Shown: piece after piece, positions 9,401 through 18,130 of the stretch | How the letters are laid out: the number at the start of each line of letters is the position of its first letter | Numbering within the stretch: the first letter of the stretch is position 1 | NCBI RefSeq assembly: GCF_019711535.1 | Contig: NZ_JAIGNP010000003.1 | Location: 248,001 to 312,000, forward strand | From: Qipengyuania aestuarii | GTDB taxonomy: Bacteria; Pseudomonadota; Alphaproteobacteria; Sphingomonadales; Sphingomonadaceae | DNA length: 64,000 nucleotides | Reading direction: 5' to 3' | Position numbers and translations under genes: made by a program | The notes under the pieces: model-generated | Seen by the model: only the letters and a program-made list of their open reading frames with translations | Told to the model about the DNA's origin: nothing | The model's database searches: none

Positions 9401-9594
9401 AGGTCGACGGACCGATCCAGAGATGCGCGAATACCAGTAACGACGATTACCTCGTCGTTTGCCTGCGGGTCAGTACTGTCCTCAACTATCTCTGCTTCCT
9501 GCGCGAAAGCAGTGTTAGCGCTAACAAATGTAGTCGCAAGAGCGAGCGCTGAAGCGGTACGAACCGCACGTGAGCGCGTTGAAAAGCCAATCAT
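6499..9594 (-). CDS. TonB-dependent receptor, large Xanthomonas/Caulobacter type
   Basis: A 1031-residue outer-membrane receptor. It has an N-terminal signal peptide (cleavage near TAFAQEAE), a plug domain beginning EVIVVTGIRASLDRSVDLKR, the plug landmarks FPDTNLAESLQRITGVSIDR and VTVRGFGPGFNLVTLNGR, and a beta-barrel ending in aromatic YYLGARFRF. The length and the plug sequence match the TonB-Xanth-Caul subfamily, usually linked to uptake of carbohydrates. LacI-type palindromes lie at its promoter and in its signal-peptide codons, so regulation by a LacI-family repressor is likely. No such regulator gene is in the window. Confidence 0.92.
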   Translation of the reverse strand: MIGFSTRSRAVRTASALALATTFVSANTAFAQEAEIVEDSTDPQANDEVIVVTGIRASLDRSVDLKRNSSGVVDGISAEEIGKFPDTNLAESLQRITGVSIDRVNGEGSRVTVRGFGPGFNLVTLNGRTLPTASIASVGQDQNGDFVSGTTRSFDFANLASEGVGRLEVYKTSRAAIPGGGIGAAINIVTRRPLDAPEGISGSIGAKAVYDGSDTFDHARVTPEVSGLVNWTNRDATFGVGLFGSYQKRNNSAVSESANDWNILTYEEFASSTTFRRADGSTVITNAPEDPQTLIGIPNDTRYHYSEFQRERLNGQLTLQFAPTDRLSVTADATYYRNEAEEQRVDQTTWYNRPFDAIEFDGNDEVATAIFIDDVITAPKDGGFEQQYRATKDELYSLGLNVAYEATDNLTFILDGHHSKAEAQPNNPLGHTSTLVAIAQKGIVDQGVRIVDGFPQQFISFDDSVNGNGNGILDIPDLGSQVARSQTAFQEQTVDEIRLDGIWEMGDDDRVQFGANYRSASMSSRTTSTNDTLGDWGVSDIGDIAETAPGVLEPFCLVCQWRDFDTGIPAGSPLRTAFRGDATALFNAFGVPGTLESQSDNSVDEDIWAVYGQVEINTELMSRPVNIVAGVRYERTDSESVTLQGIPQNIVWTADNDFRAELSDDEQPVSGDNSYDHILPALDFSIDLTDDLKGRISFGRSIARPDFGSLFASTSTGNPNRPTALGGVPGGNAGNPQLIPLISDNFDASLEWYFAPSSYASIGFFDKRVKNFVGTGQVTQDLFGLRDPSSGAPGTRSGQALTYLQDNGLDLSDVNLFTLTALIDQFGFDDAVTQFNANLGAGGLDQGFVDQVLGDYDVVANADDPLYQFQTQRPVNSEEAHIYGMEVAGQYFIGDTGVGVAAAYTLVRGDVGYDITAPTDADQFALLGLSDTFNASLIYENFGLSARLTYNWRDAFLSNNSRGSSRNPVFVDSYDQLDLNVSYDITENVSVSFEGINLTGSNTKTYARTENQPWFIVEGRPRYYLGARFRF
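9513..9526. promoter_or_regulatory. LacI-type palindrome inside the receptor's signal-peptide codons
   Basis: TGTTAGCGCTAACA is a perfect 14-bp palindrome with the central CG typical of LacI-family operators. It overlaps the codons for the signal peptide of the TonB receptor. With the palindrome at 9633-9644 it may form a two-site operator. Confidence 0.5.
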
Positions 9595-9632
9595 GTCATC
9601 CTCCCACCATATCAGCCGGTTCGCTGATTATT

Positions 9633-9644
9633 GGTAGCGCTACC
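9633..9644. promoter_or_regulatory. LacI-type palindrome upstream of the TonB receptor gene
   Basis: GGTAGCGCTACC is a perfect 12-bp palindrome about 40 bp before the receptor start codon. It closely resembles operators of LacI-family regulators of sugar uptake in sphingomonads and Caulobacter. The rest of the 306-nt region between the two receptor genes holds the terminator at 9841-9887 and nothing else I can identify. Confidence 0.55.
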
Positions 9645-9840
9645 TTCTGTGCGCTAGAGGGAGAATAAGGCTCGTTATGCCGAAATGTCAATCACCCTTT
9701 AATGAGAGCGTGAATTTCGGCGTTGCTACTTGAGAATAGAGATAATTTCGTAGTGACCAGGAAGGCGATCGGGATTGCCCGAGAGAATTGGCAATTGTAA
9801 CTGTCTCAGATACTTGCGGCGTCGTCACCACTGGCCCGGC

Positions 9841-9887
9841 AAAAAAGGAAGAGGCCCACCGAACCGAGGCCCCGGCGGGTCTCTTCC
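9841..9887 (-). terminator. Rho-independent terminator after the second TonB receptor gene
   Basis: On the minus strand a stem of GGAAGAGACCCGCCGG type pairs with CGGTGGGCCTCTTCC with two G-U or mismatched positions, followed by a TTTTTT tract at 9846-9841. It starts about 14 nt after the stop codon of the 790-residue receptor. Confidence 0.8.
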
Positions 9888-9900
9888 CTAAGAACGGCTC

Positions 9901-12273
9901 TCAATCGCCAATGCGTGCAGTCACCTCGATACCGAACAGGCGCGGTTCTGCCGGAATGAAGGTCGGGATCCGGAAGGACCCGCCGGTATTGCCGGCGTCG
10001 AGCAGGTAGTCTTCGTCGAAGGCGTTGCGGATGAAGCCCGCGATCTCGAACCGATCCTCATCGATCGAAATGCCTGCACGCGCGTTGACCAGGGTGACCG
10101 GGCCCTGCGAGATCAGCGGATCGTTCGGCACTTCGAAGAATATCCGGCTGCGATGCGTCACGCTGGGCGTAGCGAACAGGCGCGCTCCGTTGCCGATCGG
10201 CGCATCCACCGTAAAGCCGGCCGCGGCCTGCCATTCGGGCTGCAGGCGGAAGCGCGCGCCCGAATATTCAGGAGAGAACGCGCCGTCCTCGTCGATCCCG
10301 CCGTCGATGTAGCCGACATTGCCGAACACGCTCAGCCAGTCGGTCGCCTGCACTGCGATTTCGGCCTCGACGCCGAGGTTGCTCGCGCTGCCCGCACTCG
10401 CGGTGATGAACGAACCCAGATTATCGGGGTCTTCGACCGACACCTGGAAGTTCTCGTACTTCTGGTAGTAGACGCCGAGCGAGCCGGACACGATGCCGCT
10501 CGCCAGCTTCACCCCGCCTTCGTAGTTCCACACGGTCTCCTCGGCGATCCGGTTCGCACCGCCCGCGTTGACCTGGACGACCGGCGAACGGCGCCCCTTG
10601 GAGATTGTGGCGAACACGTTCACGTCGGGGCTGATGCGATAGAGCGCGTTGAAGCGCGGCAGCCATGCATCGAAGCTGTCTTCGCCCGTGACGACCTCAC
10701 CGCCCGTGTCGGTCTGGCCGGGGACCAGCGAGACCTGCAGGCTGGGCAGCGCTGCGAAAAGCTGGTTCCTTAGTTCTTCCGGCAGCAGTCCGGGCAGGAC
10801 CGGAACGGGGACGTCGGCGCGGAAGCCCGACCAGCGGTCCTCCCACAGGTACCGCACGCCTGCGGTCAGCTCCAACGCATCGGTCGGGATGAAGGTGACG
10901 TCCGCGAAGACCGAATAGCTGTCGTTCTGGCCCTGGTTCTCGAACACGGAGCTGTAGGGAAGCGCGTCGATCGCGCCGCCGCTGATGGCTGAGGTCAGCT
11001 GGGTCGCCGGCGACGAGCCATCGGGCGCGACGCAGGGCACGCCGGGCACTGCGGGGGCGCCGAACACCGTTGTCAGACACTGGATGAAGGCCCCTTCCTC
11101 GGTCGAGAAGGGCACGTTCTGGATGCCGTCTTCGGTAAAGACGTTCCAGCCGAAGGAGCCGCGCAGGCGATCGCTCGCATAGGTGAAACGGCCTTCGTGG
11201 CTGAACTGGTCGCCCTGCGAGATTTCGGCGAATTCGAGGAACGGCGCACCCGAGCCGTCGGCGTCGAAAATCTCGTCGCTGTCGAACTTGCGATAGCCGT
11301 TGACGGTCGTGAAGCTCCAGCCGGGCGCGAAGGCCCAGTCGGCAGTCAGGTTTACGTCGTAAACTTCACGCTCCAGACCCAGCTGATCGCCGCCCAGTGC
11401 TTCGGCGGAGAACGGCGAGCCGCCCAGGTTCGCATCACCAAACGCGTTCTCGGCACCACCCGGCGCACCGGCGGAGGCCGGGAACGTACCCGAGACGAAG
11501 GGCGTGCCGCCGTGGCGCTGCTGGTCGTAGGTGCCGATCAGGTCGACGGTGATATCGGGCGTTGGCGTGAAGCGCAGCGAACCCCGCACGCCGAACTGGT
11601 TCTTCGCGTAGAGCTCTTCTTCCTGGCTCGCAGCGAGGTTTTCGACATAGCCGTCGCGCGTGCGCCACTCGGCCGCGATGCGTCCGGCGATCACGTCGTT
11701 GCCCAGATTGACGAAGCCCGAGAGCAACGTCGCGTCGTAATTTCCGTAACCGCCGGTCAGCGCGGCGGACGCGCCCGGCTTCGGCTTGGCCGAGACGAGG
11801 CTGATCGCGCCCACGGCCGATGCGGTGCCGAACAGCGTGGCCTGCGGACCCTTGATGACCTCGACCCGCTCCAGATCGTAAATCGCCTGGTACGACCCGC
11901 GCGAGCGCGAGATGTCGACGCCATTGTAATAGAGCGTGACGCGCGGGCCCTGCTGTGCCGAGCCACTGTCGGACGTGATCCCGCGGATGACGATGCCGGG
12001 GTTGTTGGCGCTCTGCTCCTGAATGTTGAGACCCGGCACGTAATTGGATAGCTCGTCCAGATCGGTCACGCCAAGTTCCGCAATCGCGTCCCCGCTCAGC
12101 GCGCTGATCGTGATTGGCACGTCTTCAATGGGTTGCTCGACCTTCTGTGCCGTCACAATGATGGTGTCACCCGGCTCATCCGCGTCTTCGGCAATTGCCT
12201 CCTGCGCCAGTAGGGGAGCCGGCAGCAAAGCCACTGAAGCCAGCAGAGAGAGGCGATGTACTTTCAAGGGCAT
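9901..12273 (-). CDS. TonB-dependent receptor
   Basis: A 790-residue outer-membrane receptor. It starts with a signal peptide (MPLKVHRLSLLASVALL, cleavage near LLAQEAIA), then a TonB box (TIIVTAQKVEQPIEDVP), a plug with LSNYVPGLNIQEQ, GIVIRGI and the VEVIKGPQATLFG element, and a barrel ending in RLFGIEVTARIGD. The plug is of the common siderophore/glycan type; the ligand cannot be read from sequence. It has its own terminator and is transcribed toward the larger receptor gene, but as a separate unit. Its codon use looks more GC-rich than that of the neighbouring receptor. Confidence 0.92.
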   Translation of the reverse strand: MPLKVHRLSLLASVALLPAPLLAQEAIAEDADEPGDTIIVTAQKVEQPIEDVPITISALSGDAIAELGVTDLDELSNYVPGLNIQEQSANNPGIVIRGITSDSGSAQQGPRVTLYYNGVDISRSRGSYQAIYDLERVEVIKGPQATLFGTASAVGAISLVSAKPKPGASAALTGGYGNYDATLLSGFVNLGNDVIAGRIAAEWRTRDGYVENLAASQEEELYAKNQFGVRGSLRFTPTPDITVDLIGTYDQQRHGGTPFVSGTFPASAGAPGGAENAFGDANLGGSPFSAEALGGDQLGLEREVYDVNLTADWAFAPGWSFTTVNGYRKFDSDEIFDADGSGAPFLEFAEISQGDQFSHEGRFTYASDRLRGSFGWNVFTEDGIQNVPFSTEEGAFIQCLTTVFGAPAVPGVPCVAPDGSSPATQLTSAISGGAIDALPYSSVFENQGQNDSYSVFADVTFIPTDALELTAGVRYLWEDRWSGFRADVPVPVLPGLLPEELRNQLFAALPSLQVSLVPGQTDTGGEVVTGEDSFDAWLPRFNALYRISPDVNVFATISKGRRSPVVQVNAGGANRIAEETVWNYEGGVKLASGIVSGSLGVYYQKYENFQVSVEDPDNLGSFITASAGSASNLGVEAEIAVQATDWLSVFGNVGYIDGGIDEDGAFSPEYSGARFRLQPEWQAAAGFTVDAPIGNGARLFATPSVTHRSRIFFEVPNDPLISQGPVTLVNARAGISIDEDRFEIAGFIRNAFDEDYLLDAGNTGGSFRIPTFIPAEPRLFGIEVTARIGD

Positions 12274-13383
12274 CTGTATTCCTTCGGATATCCAACGAGG
12301 CTCGCTGCGCGTTAGAAGCCGAAGGTGTCACTTTGCGTGCTGTTTGGTTGCATATTAGGGGCAATGTTGCGGCCTTGGGACGCTCTCGTGACACAGCCGC
12401 CATCACCTTGTGGCCGAGTCTGCACACACGTGAGAAGCGACAGCAATATACGGTTGGGAGCGTGCCAGCGAATTGACCGATAAGGGTGCGGCACGCGCAA
12501 ACGGAAGAGCCCGATCGGTAGCTAAAGGTGGTGCCCTATAAATGATAAAGATGGGTATTCATATCATTGGGAAATTTCTCTACCTCGGCGCTAATTTCCG
12601 CCGAAATGTCGACTTCCCGGCCTTGGCCACTTCAACTTATTGGCGAGGATCAGTCCCCGAGAAGTCCCGAAAGGGGTTGGGTGTCGAACCGATTAGCAAC
12701 GAGCTGTTCTCAAGGACGCCGTGACGCGATCATCGACAAACATCTATCACTTTCACTTCGGCGATGATGACCGCTAGCCATACGTCCTAATTAAACGTCG
12801 ATTGACGATAAGAGGTGAACGGAAGAGTCCATTCGCGCGCCAGTTCTTCGCGTGATTTTACCTCGCGCACAGCTTTCGCATCGGCGTCCGTTGCCCCTGC
12901 TTTTCTAATCGGCTTTCTATAGGATCAAAGGTCCGCTCATCGTCCATGGCCAAATACTGACGCAGTTCAAGATGAGACGCAAATCGACTAATTGAAGCTC
13001 GAACTGTCAGCTTTTGAGCCGGAAGCGGACTTTCTGGTTTTGTAGTCATGCGACGCCGAAGTAGATGTTCGGCTTCCGGCCTCAATGTTGTTCGTTACTG
13101 CAAGTAAATTTCGCATCGCCGATTGGGGGCCGATAGCGGACACAGTTGTCTCGCCCTCGGCGCTTTCGTGCAATGCTATTTGACGTGCGTTTTCACCGAC
13201 CGCTCCTCCGCGGAGAATGCGGCGGCAACCCACAGCGCAAAGCGTGCAATGCGGTAAGGTGCAGACCAGCAGAAGTATTGGTGATGCCAAGCTACGGCTC
13301 TCGTCAGCTCCACACTACGGTTGCATTTTGTTAACCAAGAAGGGTTACCGCCTTACATATGCATTGAATGGAGACGAAGGCGC
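12274..13383. other. Gene-poor region of about 1.1 kb
   Basis: This stretch between a TonB receptor gene and the glycan cluster contains only short open frames on both strands (longest about 100 codons) with no recognisable motif and poor codon use. It is visibly richer in A and T than its flanks. It must hold the promoter of the receptor gene at its left end and the promoter of the glycosyltransferase gene at its right end. I see no tRNA, IS end or CRISPR repeat. It may be the remains of decayed genes. Confidence 0.4.
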
Positions 13384-14385
13384 GTGAAACTCATCATCCA
13401 GATACCTTGTCTCAATGAGAGCGAGACACTTGCCCAAACCATTTCTAATCTGCCTCGCAATATTGACGGCGTGGACACGATCGAGCTGTTGATCATCGAC
13501 GATGGTAGCATTGACGACACCTCTGGCGTTGCGAAGCGTATGGGCGTTCATCACATCGTGCGCCACCGTCGCAATCGTGGGCTCGCAGCCGCGTTCAGTT
13601 CCGGTGTGCAGAAAGCACTTGCGGAGGGCGCGGACATAATCGTTAACACCGATGCCGACGGACAATATGTGGGCGAAGACATAGCAAAAATCGTCGCCCC
13701 GGTCGTCGCTGGAGAGGCCGACATCGTCGTTGGTGATCGTGGCGTAGCTGACAACCCTCATTTCGGATTTTTGAAGCGGCGCCTGCAACGCCTTGGCAGC
13801 TTCATCGTCAAGCGGTTGTCGCAACTCGAAATCACCGATGCCGTCAGCGGCTTTCGCGCGATCAGTCGCGAAGCTGCACAACGCATAAATATTGCTACCG
13901 ATTTTAGCTACACGACCGACATGCTGATCCAGGCAGGGCGGAAGCGCCTTGCAGTCGTCAGTGTTCCCGTACGGACCAACGCCGCCGCACGCCCCTCGCG
14001 CCTGTTCAAATCGATCCCCGATTTCATCAGCAACACAGGATTAACGATGGTCCGGGTTTACCTGACTTACAATCCTCTACGTTTTTTCTTGAACATTGGA
14101 ATCGTGATGACGCTAGCGGGTTTCGTGCCCATCTTGCGCTTCCTCTGGTATTTCGTCGAGGGCAATGGATCGGGGCATCTCCAATCGCTGATACTGGGAT
14201 CGGCAGTGGTCATCCTTGGTCTTCTGGTCGCTATCCTCGGCTTTCTTGCCGATCTTATCGGAACCAATCGTCGCCTCATCGAAAGTACTCTATCTAAAAT
14301 CACGCAGGTAGAGGAAGAACTGCGCAAGTCAGGCGGTGATTCCACGGTCGACAAGCGGGTTGCAACGAACGCGCGAGCAGCCTGA
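13384..14385 (+). CDS. Family 2 glycosyltransferase with C-terminal membrane segments
   Basis: The frame is open from 13321, but the GTG at 13384, preceded by GGAGACGAAGG, puts the family start VKLIIQIPCLNESETL at the N-terminus (333 residues). The GT-A nucleotide-sugar site is seen in LLIIDDGSIDDT and the metal site in VNTDADGQY. Two hydrophobic segments follow in the last third, and a short coiled tail ends the protein. This is the layout of dolichyl/undecaprenyl-phosphate sugar transferases (DPM1/ArnC-like). It likely makes a lipid-linked sugar for the GT-C enzyme encoded next. It opens a run of five co-oriented genes. Confidence 0.85.
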   Translation: MKLIIQIPCLNESETLAQTISNLPRNIDGVDTIELLIIDDGSIDDTSGVAKRMGVHHIVRHRRNRGLAAAFSSGVQKALAEGADIIVNTDADGQYVGEDIAKIVAPVVAGEADIVVGDRGVADNPHFGFLKRRLQRLGSFIVKRLSQLEITDAVSGFRAISREAAQRINIATDFSYTTDMLIQAGRKRLAVVSVPVRTNAAARPSRLFKSIPDFISNTGLTMVRVYLTYNPLRFFLNIGIVMTLAGFVPILRFLWYFVEGNGSGHLQSLILGSAVVILGLLVAILGFLADLIGTNRRLIESTLSKITQVEEELRKSGGDSTVDKRVATNARAA

Positions 14386-14387
14386 CC

Positions 14388-16091
14388 ATGTTAGGCTATC
14401 AGTCGGCCAGCCGGATGGAACTTCAGTCCACCGGGCACCGAATTGTTCGAAGCGACCAAAGCCGCGCCATGACAACTGGGATCGCATTGCTTTGTGGGCT
14501 TCTGCTGCTTCAGCTCTATCTGGTATGGTTCAAGTCTTTCAACTGGGACGAGTTTCTTCATTACGGACATGTTTTCGCCGCCCGCAATGGCACGCTCGAT
14601 GCTCCATTTCAGGTCTTGCATGCGCGGATCCTCTTCTGGGTCCCGGACGCCGCCGCATCAATAGTCAACCAGATGCGCATTGCGCGACTCTTCATGTTCG
14701 CATGCACACTAGTAACGCTTGCCGCGATCTACGGTCTCGTGCAGCGTTTTACCAACCGCGAGAACGCGCTGCTCGCCGCGATCGCCTATCTCGGCGCCGG
14801 CTATGTATTTACCCAGAGCTTCTCCATACGCGCCGATCCGATGGCCGCCGCGAGCCTCATGAGCGCGCTCTATCTAATGACCAGCAAGGTGAAGCCTCTC
14901 GCAAGCTATTTCGCTGCTGGCGCGCTTGTCGGCCTCGCCAGCATGATCACGATGAAGTCAATCTTTTATGCGCCCTGCTTTGCGGGTCTAGCCTGGCTTG
15001 TCTGGTGCGAAAATGAGGATAAGCGTAATATTCTAACCTGCTTCGCCGCTGCAGCGCTGGCCGCTGGTCTATCGTTCGGCACAATCTACCTTTGGCATAC
15101 AAGCAACCTCGCTCCGTTGCCCGAACAATTTTCGGACACAGCGAGGTTCATCGCCGGCGGAAGGCGCTGGATACTTCCAGAGAAATTTACCGCGCTCGGT
15201 TATGTGATGGTACAAACGGCCCGGGGCCTGGTGTTCTTCGTGGGGATGCTCTGCGCTGTATATGCGTGGAGAAACCAAGAGCTGTCCAGTGCGCAAAAAA
15301 TCGCCTTAGCAGGGCTCGCTGCACCGCTGTTGACCTTGCTATTTTACCGCAACACCTTCCCCTATTTTTTCGTCTACCTCCTTGCACCTGTGGCTGTCGC
15401 AATCTCGGCATCTTGGGGACTGCTTGTCCGGCGCTACGGATTTTACGTGGTCCTTGTCTCTTTCGCCGCTGCACCCGTCATTCTGGCTGTGACGACACCT
15501 CGCGACGTGTTGGTCAGGCAGGCAGCTCTGATCGAGTATGTGCACTCCGAATACCCGCAAAAAACCGGATATCTCGCCCGATCAAGCATACTTCCCGACT
15601 ACCCCAGGGTTATCTCCCATCTGGCGACAGGCCCTGGAATGGCCGGCTACAACCTGCGTAAGCGCCCGCTGATTGCCGAGGCTTTTGCGCGGGGTGAATT
15701 GCCCTTCATTCTTGCTACGGGCCACCTTGTACTGTTTGGCCTTCAAGGAGTCCAAGATGGTGAGGGCTTCCTGCCTGAAGACGTCGCCATCATGCGTGAC
15801 CATTATGTCCAGCAGTGGGGACCGCTCTATCGCGAAGGCGAGCAGATCGAGCCCACTGTGGGAAAACAAGACGTCACTATTCCGCGCCCCGGTAGCTATA
15901 TACTGGAGGGAAATTCAGTAATCGTGAATGGCTCTCTGATCGAGCATGGCGAAACCGCGGTGCTCGATGCCGGAAGCTATTCGATCGAGTGCATACAGGA
16001 CTGCGATCGCAACACAGTCTTGTGGAGAGGCGATAGACTTCCCGGTCCGCCTCCCGTCGTGCCACTCGGAACCTTCTATACAAGTTTCTAG
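14388..16091 (+). CDS. Polytopic membrane glycosyltransferase (GT-C, GT39/ArnT-like)
   Basis: A 567-residue membrane protein with about 10-12 hydrophobic helices and a C-terminal soluble part. The first periplasmic loop has the acidic pair typical of GT-C enzymes (FNWDEFLHYG). Such enzymes transfer a sugar from a polyprenyl-phosphate donor at the outer face of the inner membrane. It starts 2 nt after the GT2 gene, which would supply the donor. An in-frame ATG eight codons later is an alternative start. The acceptor is unknown. Confidence 0.75.
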   Translation: MLGYQSASRMELQSTGHRIVRSDQSRAMTTGIALLCGLLLLQLYLVWFKSFNWDEFLHYGHVFAARNGTLDAPFQVLHARILFWVPDAAASIVNQMRIARLFMFACTLVTLAAIYGLVQRFTNRENALLAAIAYLGAGYVFTQSFSIRADPMAAASLMSALYLMTSKVKPLASYFAAGALVGLASMITMKSIFYAPCFAGLAWLVWCENEDKRNILTCFAAAALAAGLSFGTIYLWHTSNLAPLPEQFSDTARFIAGGRRWILPEKFTALGYVMVQTARGLVFFVGMLCAVYAWRNQELSSAQKIALAGLAAPLLTLLFYRNTFPYFFVYLLAPVAVAISASWGLLVRRYGFYVVLVSFAAAPVILAVTTPRDVLVRQAALIEYVHSEYPQKTGYLARSSILPDYPRVISHLATGPGMAGYNLRKRPLIAEAFARGELPFILATGHLVLFGLQGVQDGEGFLPEDVAIMRDHYVQQWGPLYREGEQIEPTVGKQDVTIPRPGSYILEGNSVIVNGSLIEHGETAVLDAGSYSIECIQDCDRNTVLWRGDRLPGPPPVVPLGTFYTSF

Positions 16092-16097
16092 AACCAC

Positions 16098-17018
16098 ATG
16101 TCCGGAACCCGCGCCCTGCAAAACCACGCAGACCTTCTTGCAGCGAAACTGCAGCCAGTGCTCGCCAGTCTGAAGCGCTATCGCGCGCAGCTACGTGTTG
16201 CGATGCTCGTCCTCGCATTTGCGATCTTCGTCAGTGGCGCAGCGCTCTCGATTGATCGACTTGCGCTGAAACCGTCCGACCTCGTTTTGGCGCCGCTGAT
16301 GCTTCTGTCGCTTGGCATCGTCCCGGTCGCGATCGCCTATTCGTCGATCAACATGATGCTGATGGGCAAGGCCGTTGGCGCCCCTATCGGCTTCGTCGAG
16401 GGTATGAGGATCAGTGTCTTCGCACAGGTAGCGGAGCTTCTGCCTATACCAGGCGGCGCCATCGTACGCACCGCCGCCCTGATGAACCGCGGCGCAGGCA
16501 CCTTGCGCAGCACCGGCGTGGTTCTCGCCTTCGCACTATTATGGGTCTCGGTCGCAGCGGTCGGTGGCGGGCTGGCGCTGCTGAACACCGGAATAGCGGG
16601 TCAAACATTGCTGGTTGCAGGTTTGGTCGGATCGATAGGGATTTGTGCGTGGCTGGCCAATCGATTCGGCTGGCGAATTGCTCTTCCCGCGCTGGGATTG
16701 CGCCTCTTCGGAATTGCGCTGGTCTCGGTGCGGACGGTTCTTGCCTTTGCCGCTATCGGACTGGCGTTAGGCTGGAGCGACTCGCTCGCGTTTGTCTTCG
16801 GTATCATTTTAGGCAGCGCCGCTTCCATTGTTCCCGCTGGCCTCGGCATCGGCGAAGGGATTTCCGCGCTATTGGCAGTCCCGCTGGCAGTCGCCCCCGA
16901 GGCGGCTTTCCTAGCGGTGGGGCTGGCGAGATTGGTGGGGTTTGCGGGCAATGTGATCGGTGTGGCGATATTTGCGTGGCTGATTCCGGCGCAAGAGGGA
17001 GAGGCTGATCATGGATGA
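16098..17018 (+). CDS. Lysylphosphatidylglycerol-synthase-TM / flippase-like membrane protein
   Basis: A 306-residue protein with about eight hydrophobic segments and the family landmarks (PIPGGAIVRTAALMNRG and GIGEGISALLAV). The family (PF03706 and relatives) is often linked to glycolipid translocation or to polymer transport in polysaccharide clusters. Position between a GT-C gene and a pyruvyl transferase gene supports such a role. Its end overlaps the next gene by 8 nt. Confidence 0.7.
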   Translation: MSGTRALQNHADLLAAKLQPVLASLKRYRAQLRVAMLVLAFAIFVSGAALSIDRLALKPSDLVLAPLMLLSLGIVPVAIAYSSINMMLMGKAVGAPIGFVEGMRISVFAQVAELLPIPGGAIVRTAALMNRGAGTLRSTGVVLAFALLWVSVAAVGGGLALLNTGIAGQTLLVAGLVGSIGICAWLANRFGWRIALPALGLRLFGIALVSVRTVLAFAAIGLALGWSDSLAFVFGIILGSAASIVPAGLGIGEGISALLAVPLAVAPEAAFLAVGLARLVGFAGNVIGVAIFAWLIPAQEGEADHG

Positions 17019-18129
17019 CGCAACGCGCCCCATCTCGATCGTCCATGCGTTCAGCCGACGCAACGCCGGCGATGGTCTGCTGGTTGATCTGACGCTTGAA
17101 TTACTCACCGACGCCGGTGTCCGGCCAGAGCAATGCCGGGTCTATGCTCTCGATCCGGAGAGTTTCCCCGATCTTGCGCAAGTAGAGCGGGCGCCCGGTG
17201 AGCCGGCCGCCAAACCGAGTTTCAAGCTAATGCATGCTGCTGCGGAGGCAGCGAAGGCAGGTCTTGGATTGGGCAGTCTGCGGCGAAAGCTCCACGCCTC
17301 ACGCGCTATCGTGGCAGTCGGCGGGGGCTATCTGGTCGGCGACGAGCCCATTCGGCAGGCGGGGATCATGCTCAATCACTTTGCGCAGCTTGCCGCTGCG
17401 GCAGATGCGCCATGTCCAACCGTCTACCTTCCGCAGAGCATCGGCCCACTCGACCCGCCTACTGCGTCGCTGATCGAGGGGAAACTTCGCAAGATAGATC
17501 GGCTCTGGGTGCGCGATGACGAGACGGCCTCCGAGTTGCCCTTCGACTGCGTAGAGCGCGCACCGGATCTGGCGGTAATGAAGCTCGGTCGTTCGTTTGC
17601 GAACCTGGAAATCCCCCCGTCGCAAGGACCGGTCGTACTTGTCGGACGCGACTTGCCACGTGCCCCGACTCTTACGCGGGATCTTCGCGCGCTTGCCGAC
17701 TCCCTTCCCAATCACGTCTGGGCCGTTCAGGCGGAAACTGAAGGCAAGCGCGACGATCGCGAATTCTACCGTCGCTCGGGTTTCGAGTGGTCCGGTCGAA
17801 TGTCAGAAATTATGCGAGCGCCAAGCGGGCCTGTGGTCTCGATACGACTGCACGGCGCTATCGCCGCGCTGCTTGCAGGCCGCCCTGTCGTGCATCTCGC
17901 ATACGAACGGAAGGGATGGGGCGCGTTCGAAGACCTCGGGATTGCCGATTACGTGCACGATGTTCGCCATTTCGACCCTAAGATAGTGGCCGACCAGATA
18001 GTGGCACTACAAAACGACGCTAGTGCCTATTGGGATGCGATAAAGGGTGCGGCCAACCGGCTTTCGGACAATTGGGACGGCATTGCCCAGGACCTGTCCG
18101 CTCGCCTCGAAAACCGGGGTGACCTCTAG
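17011..18129 (+). CDS. Polysaccharide pyruvyl transferase family protein
   Basis: A 372-residue member of the WcaK/CsaB family, which adds pyruvate ketals to sugars of surface polymers. Supporting features are the GDGLLVDLTLELL start region, VGGGYLVGDE, the YLPQSIGPL strand and the C-terminal SIRLHGAIAALLAGRPVV, with the conserved RxHG. It overlaps the flippase-like gene by 8 nt, and the methyltransferase gene starts 2 nt after its stop codon. Some members have other transferase roles, so the pyruvyl donor is inferred from the family. Confidence 0.8.
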   Translation: MDDATRPISIVHAFSRRNAGDGLLVDLTLELLTDAGVRPEQCRVYALDPESFPDLAQVERAPGEPAAKPSFKLMHAAAEAAKAGLGLGSLRRKLHASRAIVAVGGGYLVGDEPIRQAGIMLNHFAQLAAAADAPCPTVYLPQSIGPLDPPTASLIEGKLRKIDRLWVRDDETASELPFDCVERAPDLAVMKLGRSFANLEIPPSQGPVVLVGRDLPRAPTLTRDLRALADSLPNHVWAVQAETEGKRDDREFYRRSGFEWSGRMSEIMRAPSGPVVSIRLHGAIAALLAGRPVVHLAYERKGWGAFEDLGIADYVHDVRHFDPKIVADQIVALQNDASAYWDAIKGAANRLSDNWDGIAQDLSARLENRGDL

Positions 18130-18130
18130 A

